Origin: JBGNFV01 sp049645705
GTDB taxonomy: Bacteria > Bacteroidota > Bacteroidia > Cytophagales > Cyclobacteriaceae
Assembly (NCBI GenBank): GCA_049645705.1
Contig: JBARUK010000055.1
Coordinates: forward strand, 47,756-111,755
Direction of reading: 5' to 3'
DNA length: 64,000 nt
The position numbers and the translations under genes were made by a program. Below the pieces are notes generated by a model. It was not told where the DNA came from and did no database searches. It worked only from the letters and a program-made list of their open reading frames with translations. How positions within the stretch are numbered: the stretch's first letter is position 1; every line of letters starts with the position of its first letter. Positions 8,877 through 16,748 of the stretch are shown piece after piece.

Positions 8877-10058
8877 ATGCCGGCAGTTTCTTTATTTTTT
8901 CAGATCCATCAGCCCTTTCGGCTATATCCCTATAAGTTTTTCGATATAGGCTCCGGCCGCGATTATGTAAACGAATACCTGAACAAGGAAATTCTGGATC
9001 GAATTGCGGATAACTGCTACCTTCCGGCTAATAGGATGCTGCTGGATCTTATGAAAGCTACCAGTGGTGGTCTGAAAGTTACTTTTTCTATTTCCGGCAC
9101 TGCACTGGAGCAGTTCGAAAAGTTCAGGCCGGATGTGCTGGAGTCTTTTCAGGCGCTGGCAGAAACAGGCAACGTAGAGTTCCTGGGAGAAACGTATTAT
9201 CATTCGCTCAGTTTTTTTTATGATAAAAATGAATTTGAGCGGCAGGTAAGGATACATACTGAAGCTATAGAAAAGTATTTTAATCAGACTCCCCGGATAT
9301 TCAGAAATACTGAACTGGCGTGTCAGAATGAAATGATGTCGCTTATCTCGACTTTCGGATTTAACGGTATGGTCACTGAAGGTCTGGAGTGGCTTATCCC
9401 TGCCTCCGATGGCCATCCGAATAAGGTGTTTGGCAGCAAAGCTAATAGCAAGCTCGCTATACTGCTGCGTAACCATGAACTAAGCAATGATATAGGCTAC
9501 CGATTTACAGATACCAACTGGAAGAAGTACCCTCTTACCTCCCGCAAGTTTATCAACTGGCTGAAAAAGGAACCTGGTGAGGTAATAAACCTGTACCTGG
9601 ACTATGAGGCGATCGGAGAGCACCATAAAGCAGATACCGGTATATTTGAGTTTTTGGAGGGGTTTATAGCAAAATGGGATACTAAGGGTGAGTTTTTGCT
9701 GCCATCCCAGGCTCTGAAGCGGATGAAACCTGGCGGCCGACTTGATATCTACAGCCCTATAAGCTGGGCCGATACGGAGAGGGATCTTTCTGCCTGGAAT
9801 GGCAACCCCCTGCAAAAGGCTGCCCTGAAGAGGTTGTACGAAATGGGTGAGGGAATAAAAGCTCTTGAAGATAATAACGACCTGCTTGAGCTATGGTCTT
9901 ACCTGCAGTCCTCAGATCACTTTTACTATATGAGCACTAAGCAAAACCACGATGCCAGGGTTCATAGTTATTTTAGCCCCTACAATACGCCTTACGATGC
10001 ATATGTGTACTACACCAATATCCTTTCGGATATGGAAATAAGAATGCAGAAACCCTAG
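8877..10058 (+). CDS. Glycoside hydrolase family 57 (alpha-amylase type)
   Basis: A 393-residue cytoplasmic GH57 enzyme, the shorter form typical of intracellular alpha-glucan hydrolases or 4-alpha-glucanotransferases. It opens with FFQIHQPFRL (the GH57 region-1 His-Gln-Pro), carries the presumed nucleophile Glu in FRNTELACQNE, and has LDYEAIGEHH in the region expected to hold the acid/base Asp. It is transcribed with the glycosyltransferase one base upstream, so synthesis and breakdown of the same polymer are probably co-expressed. No debranching or branching enzyme is present in the window. Confidence 0.88.
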   Translation: MPAVSLFFQIHQPFRLYPYKFFDIGSGRDYVNEYLNKEILDRIADNCYLPANRMLLDLMKATSGGLKVTFSISGTALEQFEKFRPDVLESFQALAETGNVEFLGETYYHSLSFFYDKNEFERQVRIHTEAIEKYFNQTPRIFRNTELACQNEMMSLISTFGFNGMVTEGLEWLIPASDGHPNKVFGSKANSKLAILLRNHELSNDIGYRFTDTNWKKYPLTSRKFINWLKKEPGEVINLYLDYEAIGEHHKADTGIFEFLEGFIAKWDTKGEFLLPSQALKRMKPGGRLDIYSPISWADTERDLSAWNGNPLQKAALKRLYEMGEGIKALEDNNDLLELWSYLQSSDHFYYMSTKQNHDARVHSYFSPYNTPYDAYVYYTNILSDMEIRMQKP

Positions 10059-10093
10059 GAAAACCAGCGCCGGGTAAAAGCCACTCCGATAGA

Positions 10094-10753
10094 TCAGGAC
10101 ATCACCCTGGAAAACTTTTGTTTGCTGTACCACATACCTACGGCGAGCAGAAGGTTGAAGATGATATTTAGCATAGAGTGGATATGCCATACCTGCTTCA
10201 TCACATCTGTGTACTGCAGGGCAAGGTAGCTACTGAAAATGTACATAAAAAGGGTGCCGGAGAAGTAAAACAGAACGGCGGTACTAACCCAAAAGGCGGG
10301 CTCCCTTTCAATATAAAAGACATTCAGGTCTGTAAGCAGTTTTCTGAAATACATGAGACTGAATACGACAAGAATGAGGCTCTCGATAGCCCGCGGCACA
10401 TCCGAAAACTCATACCAGCCCTTTACGAAGGTGGAAAAAAGGAAAGTAAAAGCTATGAATATGTGAATGCTGACCTTTATGAACCGCTTGAGTGCTGCTT
10501 CCTGGAACAGATGATAGTAGATAAGGCTGAGCAAAGTAAACTCGGCCATGGTAAGAATATTAAGAAGAGGCAGGTTGTTCACCTTCTGATAGCCCAGATA
10601 GACCATACAAAGCTCTACCAGGAAAGATGTATAGATAAGATAGGCGAGAAACTTTACCTCTCTGTGATGAAAACGTATGGTTACCAATGCGAGAAACAAT
10701 GGCACTAATACAGAAAAGGTGGACAACTTGGAGAGAAATGGTATGTTTTCCAT
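10094..10753 (-). CDS. Integral membrane protein of unknown function
   Basis: A 219-residue protein with about six to seven hydrophobic segments spread across its length (for example around residues 12-26, 36-55, 66-82, 95-113, 125-142, 155-178 and 195-212). I do not recognise the family. In Bacteroidota similar small polytopic proteins are found beside sensor kinases, but none is here. I chose the ATG at 10753, preceded by an AGG at suitable distance; the TTG at 10756 is the alternative. The gene is convergent to GH57 with 35 bases between stops and no clear terminator. Confidence 0.7.
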   Translation of the reverse strand: MENIPFLSKLSTFSVLVPLFLALVTIRFHHREVKFLAYLIYTSFLVELCMVYLGYQKVNNLPLLNILTMAEFTLLSLIYYHLFQEAALKRFIKVSIHIFIAFTFLFSTFVKGWYEFSDVPRAIESLILVVFSLMYFRKLLTDLNVFYIEREPAFWVSTAVLFYFSGTLFMYIFSSYLALQYTDVMKQVWHIHSMLNIIFNLLLAVGMWYSKQKFSRVMS

Positions 10754-10756
10754 CAA

Positions 10757-11110
10757 TGCTTACCTGTGATAACGAATTTTTCAGAGGCCTGAGCCTCCGA
10801 CAGACTATAGAAAAGCTGATGCTATTCTATAACTACCAGGCTGTCAAATACTCGCACTTTTCAGGTGTCGATTCACGATTATATTTTCCGGTGCTTGGAT
10901 ATTTCCCTTGACTAATCTAATCACACACACACGTCTCTCTCCGGATACAGCAGGTAGAATCTGTCAAATAAACTTAATTATTACATCTAATAATTGGGCA
11001 CAATATAGAAAAGGTTTGGTTTAACCAGAAGAAACTGAAAAAAATATTTTACAAAATCAGTAAAATATTACATAATCCTGAAGCAGCTTTTTTAAACTTT
11101 AAGTAAAAAT
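10757..11110. other. Gene-free 354 bp upstream of the class V aminotransferase
   Basis: No open frame with coding character was found. The tract becomes AT-rich toward its right end and holds a perfect 10-base inverted repeat at 11043-11069. It must contain the promoters of the divergent membrane protein and the aminotransferase gene. Confidence 0.6.
11043..11069 (+). promoter_or_regulatory. Perfect inverted repeat upstream of the class V aminotransferase (operator candidate)
   Basis: Arms AATATTTTAC and GTAAAATATT match over ten bases with a seven-base spacer and end 41 bases before the ATG. The spacing fits a binding site for a dimeric repressor or activator. No regulator gene is adjacent. 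Confidence 0.45.
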
Positions 11111-12304
11111 ATGAGCATACCCCAGCACTTATTAGAAACCCTGAGGAAGGAAACCCCGGGAACGGAACATGTAACTCACCTGAACAATGCCGGTGCCTCG
11201 CTTCTGTCAAGCCCGGTGTATGAAGCAGTAAAATCATACGAGAAACATGAGCTGATAACGGGTGGCTACGAAGCTGCTCTGGACTATGACAGTGAGCTGG
11301 AGGCTACATACGACAGTGTCGGCAGGCTTATCGGTGCTGATAGGGAAGAGATAGCCCTGGCAGAAAATGCAACGTATGCCTGGCATCAGGCTTTTCATAG
11401 CTGGACATGGAAGAAGGGTGATAATGTGGTTACCAGCCATACGGAATATGCCACAAACTTCATCAGCCTGCTGCAGATAAAGGAGCAATACGGGGTGGAA
11501 ATAAGGATAGCTGAAGGTGCAGAAGACGGTAGCGCATCACCCGAAAACATACGCAGGTTGATAGATGCAAGCACAAAAATGATCGTGCTGACTCATATAC
11601 CTACAAACAGTGGCCTGGTAAACCCGGCAGAGGAAATAGGTAAAATAGCTGAAGAGGCAGGAGTGATTTACCTCCTGGATGCCTGCCAGTCGGTAGGTCA
11701 GTACCCTGTAGATGTAAAAGCCCTGCGGTGCGATATGCTCTCTGCTACGGGCAGAAAATTTTTGCGGGCACCACGGGGTACCGGGTTTCTGTATGTGAAA
11801 AAGGAGCGAATCAGAGAACTGAAGCCTAAGTTTCTGGATCTGCACGGTGCCGAGTGGACCTCAGACAGTGAATATAAGGTAAGAAAGGATGCCCGCAAAT
11901 TTGAGAACTGGGAGTCAAACAAGGCCCTTACCCTAGGACTAAAAGCTGCTGCGGACTATGCTATGTCTATAGGCATGGACAATATCTGGAACCGTATAAA
12001 ATCATTGGCTGGTGACTTCAGAAGCAGGCTGGAACAGGAGGTTCACGGCCTTACTATACATGACACGGGGGAGGTGAAGGGAGGCATTATCACCTTTACC
12101 ATGGAGAATAGCGACTGCGAAGCAATCAAACAATACCTGAGCAGCAGAAAAATAAATGTATCTGTATCGCATAAGTCCAGTACCTACCTGGATATGAACA
12201 AGCGGAGTCTAAAGGCCGTAGTAAGGGCATCTGTACACTATTATAATAACGAGACAGACCTGGAGAAGCTGATCATGGGATTAATACAGTTCCAAAAAGC
12301 CTGA
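11111..12304 (+). CDS. Class V aminotransferase-fold PLP enzyme
   Basis: A 397-residue fold-type I PLP enzyme of the cysteine desulfurase / isopenicillin-N-epimerase-like group. It opens with HLNNAGASLLS, has the PLP-contact Asp in YLLDACQSVGQYPVD, and the Schiff-base Lys in SATGRKFLRAPRGTGFLYV. It lacks the mobile Cys-containing loop of IscS-type desulfurases, so a sulfur-transfer role is doubtful; an aminotransferase, lyase or epimerase activity on a small metabolite is more likely. Its 3' neighbour, 132 bases on, is a P450-like protein, and the two could act in one pathway. Confidence 0.85.
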   Translation: MSIPQHLLETLRKETPGTEHVTHLNNAGASLLSSPVYEAVKSYEKHELITGGYEAALDYDSELEATYDSVGRLIGADREEIALAENATYAWHQAFHSWTWKKGDNVVTSHTEYATNFISLLQIKEQYGVEIRIAEGAEDGSASPENIRRLIDASTKMIVLTHIPTNSGLVNPAEEIGKIAEEAGVIYLLDACQSVGQYPVDVKALRCDMLSATGRKFLRAPRGTGFLYVKKERIRELKPKFLDLHGAEWTSDSEYKVRKDARKFENWESNKALTLGLKAAADYAMSIGMDNIWNRIKSLAGDFRSRLEQEVHGLTIHDTGEVKGGIITFTMENSDCEAIKQYLSSRKINVSVSHKSSTYLDMNKRSLKAVVRASVHYYNNETDLEKLIMGLIQFQKA

Positions 12305-12360
12305 ATTTATTCGGCTGATGCCTTATCCTCGTAAAAGATGAGAATATGATGGACTAGTCC

Positions 12361-12376
12361 GTGAATATTAATTCAC
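12361..12376 (+). promoter_or_regulatory. Inverted repeat upstream of the P450-like gene (operator candidate)
   Basis: GTGAAT and ATTCAC are perfect arms around a four-base spacer. The half-site GTGAATATT recurs at 12408-12416, still upstream of the GTG start at 12437. Two half-site copies in about 55 bases suggest a regulator site. Confidence 0.38.
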
Positions 12377-12436
12377 ATATCTTTATTTTGCATACCGTAA
12401 GCATTATGTGAATATTTTATTTACTAGATTGGACCA

Positions 12437-13564
12437 GTGACTGTTGATTTGTTAGCCGCAGCCTTTTCAGAGAATCCTTATCAGGAATACGACCGGATAA
12501 GGGATTATTCTCCCTGTTTCTATGACAAGCTCACAAATAGCTACATTGTATCGGGGTACCATGAGGTTAGTCATATAATTAACCAAACGCCTTACCTATC
12601 CTCCTATCGTATATGGGAAGAGAAGGAGCCTGCCACACCTGCAGCATTTTCTTCCGGAAACCCTTTTGGTACGTTTGGGTCGGTACCACCTTATATGGCG
12701 GGGCCTGAGGAGCTGGTACCTATAATAGAAAAGAACGTCAACACCCTGCTATCCAGAATCAGGGGCAGTCTCCGGTTTGACATCGTAAGGCAGTTCTCCT
12801 CACTCATTTCATTTGGTGTATTTGCTGACCTTACCGGCCTGTCAAGAACAGATATACCGAGGTTTCAGCACTGGTACAGTACTTATAAGGAGGCCATCGT
12901 CAACCTGGAAAAAAATCCGGATGTGGCCGTAACCTGTGAAAACAGTCGTACAGAAATGGCAAAGTACCTTGACAGGGTCTCTGCACACGGTGTCCCGGGA
13001 GAATCAGTAGTAAAGTGGACAGAGCTGGGCGATAGCCGTGATGAGATCATAGGTACGCTGCTGCTGCTGGGCGGTATGCATTTCGATGAGGCCTTTGCCA
13101 GATACATGCTTATGCTTTCCCGCTCTGAAAATGGTCGGCTCAGTAACTTATTGAAGGATGACCACATTGCCCTGGAGGCTCTAAAGGAAACGTATCGCTG
13201 CTACACTCCCCAGCCGGTAGTAGCCATCCGAAACCAGCAGGATATCGCTTTGGGCAATTTAAACATACCCCGAAACAGCCAGATAAATCTACTAATCTCT
13301 GCTGCTAACCGTGATCCTTCTGTTTTTCCTATGGGGGATAGCCATCAGACTACAGTGTTTTCCGAAGAGCAGGTATTTACCGGCTACCACCAACCGTTAC
13401 TTTCATCTGGTTATGCATATCAGTTATATGCTGCCAGGCTTAGCAACCTTATGGCTATAACAGCATCGCGGGCTATATTCTCATCTATGGGTAGCCTTCG
13501 ATTCTTGCCTGAAGAAAATTGGGTATTCAGGCAGTCGCTCATTGCCGAAGTAGTAAAAGCATAA
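12437..13564 (+). CDS. Cytochrome P450-like protein lacking the heme-ligand cysteine
   Basis: A 375-residue protein with the overall order of a bacterial P450: N-terminal NPYQEYDRIRDYSP then SGYHEVSHIINQ, an ExxR motif in the K-helix (Glu251, Arg254 in KETYRCYTP), the beta segment IPRNSQINLLI, ANRDPSVFP, and a C-terminal block like the region behind the heme loop. The heme loop itself, normally FGxGxHxCxG, reads TGYHQPLLSSGYAYQLYAARL (residues 315-335) with no Cys. The I-helix reads LLLGGMHFDEAF rather than AGxxTT, and the C-helix HTRLR site is also lost. It probably does not bind heme as a P450 does. Heme-free P450 homologues such as EryCII and DesVIII activate glycosyltransferases, but none is adjacent here. 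The start is GTG; no ATG fits. Confidence 0.78.
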   Translation: MTVDLLAAAFSENPYQEYDRIRDYSPCFYDKLTNSYIVSGYHEVSHIINQTPYLSSYRIWEEKEPATPAAFSSGNPFGTFGSVPPYMAGPEELVPIIEKNVNTLLSRIRGSLRFDIVRQFSSLISFGVFADLTGLSRTDIPRFQHWYSTYKEAIVNLEKNPDVAVTCENSRTEMAKYLDRVSAHGVPGESVVKWTELGDSRDEIIGTLLLLGGMHFDEAFARYMLMLSRSENGRLSNLLKDDHIALEALKETYRCYTPQPVVAIRNQQDIALGNLNIPRNSQINLLISAANRDPSVFPMGDSHQTTVFSEEQVFTGYHQPLLSSGYAYQLYAARLSNLMAITASRAIFSSMGSLRFLPEENWVFRQSLIAEVVKA

Positions 13565-13597
13565 AAAAAAGGACAGAATAAAATCCTGCCCTTTTTC
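13562..13597 (+). terminator. Terminator-like hairpin after the P450-like gene
   Basis: AAAAGG-CAG and CTG-CCTTTTT arms form an imperfect stem overlapping the stop codon and followed by T. The stem has one unpaired base on each side, so it is only moderately stable. Confidence 0.6.
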
Positions 13598-14068
13598 ATC
13601 GCTAAACCTAACCTAACACAATATTTTGCCAACACAATGCATAAAGTTTTATGCGTTGTCCGGGTTATAATCAATATTTTCAACCAGAGAGAATTTGTAA
13701 GCTACCGACTAAAGAGGCCATAGTCGTCGGAGCTTTAGACAACACGGAGGTCGTCTGAAGAAATGCTAGCTGGTTGTACTTCTTTCGGAGACACATAACT
13801 ATTCTCTCCAAAAATTTATAATGGCAAATTAGGTTGGTATAAGCGCAGGCCCAAACGGATTTGGCTGGTTTCCCTTTTCGTGTAAGATGTTTGACATTTG
13901 GTCTCTATTTAATGATATGCTCCCAGGCACACAAGTGGTAAACATCCACACTCACAGATGATATAAGTATATAGCTCCCTATAAGACTATTCTTAGTAAA
14001 CAGGAATCAGCGTAATTTTAGGAGTATATTATTGCAATCGATTGATAGAATATTGCATATTGATTAAA
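13598..14068. other. Gene-free tract of about 470 bp before the M28 peptidase
   Basis: No coding frame above about 24 codons and no tRNA-like fold was found on either strand. It contains the inverted repeat at 13634-13659 and several weaker repeats (for example CTAAAG/CTTTAG near 13709-13738). It could hold an unrecognised small RNA, but nothing specific supports that. Confidence 0.5.
13634..13659. repeat. Inverted repeat (12-pair hairpin)
   Basis: ACAATGCATAAA and TTTATGCGTTGT pair over 12 positions with one T-G wobble and a two-base gap at the centre. It is too AT-rich and lacks a T run, so it is not a clear terminator; a cruciform or a regulator site is possible. Confidence 0.55.
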
Positions 14069-15298
14069 ATGTCTTTCAGATTCTCCCTAACTACAGCTCT
14101 TTTCTTCATCATTTTTCAGGTTTACGGGCAGCAACCTCACGTAAATATCCTGGCAAGTGATACACTTTACGGCAGAGGCTATGCCTCTGGCGGCATGGAT
14201 AAAGCAGCCCTTTATATTGCCGATCGCTTTACTGAATACGGGGTGGAAGTCTTGCCGGGTATGTCATCCTACCTACAGGAATTTACCCACCCGGTCAATG
14301 TATTTCCGGGAGACCTCAGTCTTACACCGGCAGACGGTGCGGAGCTTATGCCCGGCCGCGACTACCTGGTACACCCGGCGTCTCCCTCAGTCAGCGGAGT
14401 ATATGACCTGGTTTACCGCCTGGGCCGTGCACCAGGCCAGCAGGAGATGATCGTGATTGAGGATACATTTGCCTCAGACAAGTCATACATACGTATGATG
14501 CAGGAACTGGAAAGCTATACTGCCTCTGCAGAAAGCCCCGGCGCTGGTGCTATTATGCTTACTGACAGAAAACTGACCTGGCATGTATCCATACAGCAGG
14601 TAGCCAAGCCCCTTTTCATAATTAAAAAAGACCGCTGGAAAGAGAATACCTGGAAACTCAGGGTAGAGGTAGAGGCTGTGTTCGAGCCGGGCTTCATAGC
14701 ATCTAATGTGGCAGGAATGATTTGCGGAGAGAATACCGACAGTGTGGTTCTCATAGGGGCGCATTATGACCACCTGGGGCTTATGGGGCAAAACACCGTT
14801 TTTCCGGGAGCCAATGACAATGCCAGTGGTATGGCCATGCTATTGGAACTGGCAGAACATTTTTCCCGTAATAAGCCACCTGTTAATATGGTGTTCGTAG
14901 CCTTTGGCTCAGAAGAGGCCGGTCTCATCGGGTCGCGGTACTTTACAGATAAACCTCCGCTGGATCTGAGCCGGATAAAGTTGATGCTGAACCTGGACCT
15001 GAATGGTACAGGAGAAGATGGTATCACGGTAGTAAATGGCAAAGTGTTGCCTGGAGTATTTGAAAAGCTGACAGAATTGAATGATGAAGATGACCTTCTC
15101 CCGGCTATAAAAGCCAGGGGTGAAGCCTATAACAGCGATCACTGCCCATTTTATGACAGGGGTGTGCCTGCTGTTTTCATTTATACACTGGGAGGTATAC
15201 AGGCCTACCATGATATCTACGATAAAGCCGAAACGCTCCCTCTGACCGAATTTACAGACCTGAAAGAATTGCTGATAAGATACATTACATCACCTTGA
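14069..15298 (+). CDS. Exported M28-family zinc peptidase
   Basis: A 409-residue secreted metallopeptidase from the ATG at 14069; a TTG at 14042 would add nine residues in front of an otherwise perfect signal peptide (SLTTALFFIIFQVYGQ). The co-catalytic zinc ligands of family M28 are visible in order: His in GAHYDHLG, Asp in GANDNASG, Glu-Glu in GSEEAGL, Asp in LNLDLNG, and His in AYHDIYD. It probably acts as an aminopeptidase in the periplasm or at the surface. Its TGA is two bases before the ATG of mgsA, so the two genes are co-transcribed. Confidence 0.9.
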   Translation: MSFRFSLTTALFFIIFQVYGQQPHVNILASDTLYGRGYASGGMDKAALYIADRFTEYGVEVLPGMSSYLQEFTHPVNVFPGDLSLTPADGAELMPGRDYLVHPASPSVSGVYDLVYRLGRAPGQQEMIVIEDTFASDKSYIRMMQELESYTASAESPGAGAIMLTDRKLTWHVSIQQVAKPLFIIKKDRWKENTWKLRVEVEAVFEPGFIASNVAGMICGENTDSVVLIGAHYDHLGLMGQNTVFPGANDNASGMAMLLELAEHFSRNKPPVNMVFVAFGSEEAGLIGSRYFTDKPPLDLSRIKLMLNLDLNGTGEDGITVVNGKVLPGVFEKLTELNDEDDLLPAIKARGEAYNSDHCPFYDRGVPAVFIYTLGGIQAYHDIYDKAETLPLTEFTDLKELLIRYITSP

Positions 15299-15300
15299 CT

Positions 15301-15738
15301 ATGAGCAGAATCAAAACGATAGCCCTGGTAGCGCACGATAATAAGAAAGCAGATTTACTGGAATGGTCTATCCATAATAAAAGCATACTGAAGGAGTTTG
15401 AGCTAGTGGCTACCGGGACCACGGGCCGCCTTATATCTGAAAAAACATCCCTGCCTGTCAGGTGCCTGCGAAGCGGACCTCTAGGAGGTGATCAGCAACT
15501 GGGCGCTATGATTGCAGAGCAGCAGATAGACCTGCTTGTTTTTTTCTGGGACCCACTGGAACCCCAGCCACATGATCCGGACGTGAAAGCTCTTCTAAGA
15601 ATAGCGGTAGTATGGAACCTGCCTGTAGCTTGTAACAGGACTACGGCCGATATGCTAATTGTAAGTCCTATTATGAACGACTATGCATATGAACGCCGGT
15701 TACCGGATTTTGAAAGCTACAATAACAGGAAGTTATAG
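15301..15738 (+). CDS. mgsA: Methylglyoxal synthase
   Basis: Converts dihydroxyacetone phosphate to methylglyoxal plus phosphate, a bypass of lower glycolysis when phosphate is short. The 145-residue product has the family blocks IALVAHDNKKADL, TGTTG, the catalytic Asp region SGPLGGDQQLGA, and the His in PHDPDVKALLRIA. I chose the ATG at 15301 rather than the TTG at 15295 that overlaps the upstream gene. It is translationally close to the M28 peptidase but functionally unrelated as far as known. Confidence 0.94.
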   Translation: MSRIKTIALVAHDNKKADLLEWSIHNKSILKEFELVATGTTGRLISEKTSLPVRCLRSGPLGGDQQLGAMIAEQQIDLLVFFWDPLEPQPHDPDVKALLRIAVVWNLPVACNRTTADMLIVSPIMNDYAYERRLPDFESYNNRKL

Positions 15739-15947
15739 CTACTTATTTTAGTATTTTTTGGAATTATGCTAAATATTTTAATTAGTAATTACGGGCGCTG
15801 ATATGAATAATCCGCAGCCGGTAAATATACCTGAATACTTTATTTGAATACTGTATACCTCTTTTCGCATACCAGAATCCAAATCCCGTAAAACCCTCAT
15901 TGTTAACGTAGTTAGCAAATACTTTCGGATAAATCAATGCCGAAAGT

Positions 15948-16697
15948 ATGAGATTCAGATATGGACTGGTATCAGACGTGGCCGTAATAGAGCAAAAGCT
16001 CCAGGCTGCATTCCGGAGTAGCGGGTACGAAAAGCAATATAATGCCTCTGCAGGTATGATAATGCCGGTAGAGTATGAAGAGGGTCACCTGGATTTTGCC
16101 AGATGGGGAGGCAGGAGTATCTCACCAGTGGCGGCTACTTCCGGTATAGTCAGGCACCCGTCTTTCAAGCATGCCATCCGTAACCGGCGGTGCCTGGTGC
16201 CGGCAAACTACTGGCTGCTGCTAGGCACACCTCCTTATCTTATCCATTCTATAAAAGACCGTTTCACCACATTTGCCGGGGTCTGTAACAGCTATCCCCA
16301 CCCTACGGAAGAAGGCCATATGATCACCTGCTTCTCCATAATACTCGCTCCCGCACCAGACAAGCTCCGTTCGCTGGTAAACTATGTGCCGGTTACCATT
16401 CGCCCCGGAGACAGAAGAAAGTGGCTCAGGAAAACAGCCTCCCTGAGCCAGGTTACACGATTGCTAAACCCGGAAAGAACGGTAGATGGTTTTCCCATAG
16501 ATCCGGCTATCAACAACCCAATGATAAACTCACGCGAAGCCATAGATCCTACCGGGGTTACGATAGACCAGAACATCACGCTGATGAGAAGGAAGCAAAC
16601 AGAAGAAATGCGTACCGACCGCCGCAGGTACAAGGAAATGGTAGGCCAGGCAAAAGAAAGGACCGTACTGGAAAAGCGCCGTTCCGAAAGAGAATAA
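15948..16697 (+). CDS. SRAP (YedK/HMCES)-like protein without the catalytic residues
   Basis: A 249-residue protein that follows the SRAP fold: N-terminus MRFRYGLV, then RCLVPANYW, an FAGVCN-like core strand, FSIILAPAP and VPVTI. Canonical SRAP proteins start Met-Cys-Gly-Arg, and this Cys2 covalently traps abasic sites. Here residue 2 is Arg, the Glu of GFYEW is replaced (ANYWLLLG), and the His of IHxRMPV is replaced (SLVNYVPVT). The last 45 residues are strongly basic and may bind nucleic acid. It may be a non-crosslinking paralogue. The neighbouring gene is a cry-DASH, so a DNA-damage context is plausible. The ATG is fixed by alignment to the SRAP N-terminus. Confidence 0.72.
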   Translation: MRFRYGLVSDVAVIEQKLQAAFRSSGYEKQYNASAGMIMPVEYEEGHLDFARWGGRSISPVAATSGIVRHPSFKHAIRNRRCLVPANYWLLLGTPPYLIHSIKDRFTTFAGVCNSYPHPTEEGHMITCFSIILAPAPDKLRSLVNYVPVTIRPGDRRKWLRKTASLSQVTRLLNPERTVDGFPIDPAINNPMINSREAIDPTGVTIDQNITLMRRKQTEEMRTDRRRYKEMVGQAKERTVLEKRRSERE

Positions 16698-16748
16698 AAT
16701 TCCCTGTTTACCTCAAACTATACCTCTGATTAGCAGGTTAGGAAATGC

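Noticed and set aside
10178..10708. Plus-strand frame of 176 codons
   Set aside because: Antisense to the membrane protein at 10094-10753, whose hydrophobic segments support the other strand.
13888..13962. 24-codon frame in the gap before the M28 peptidase
   Set aside because: Length and composition are at chance level, with no ribosome-binding signal or conserved motif.
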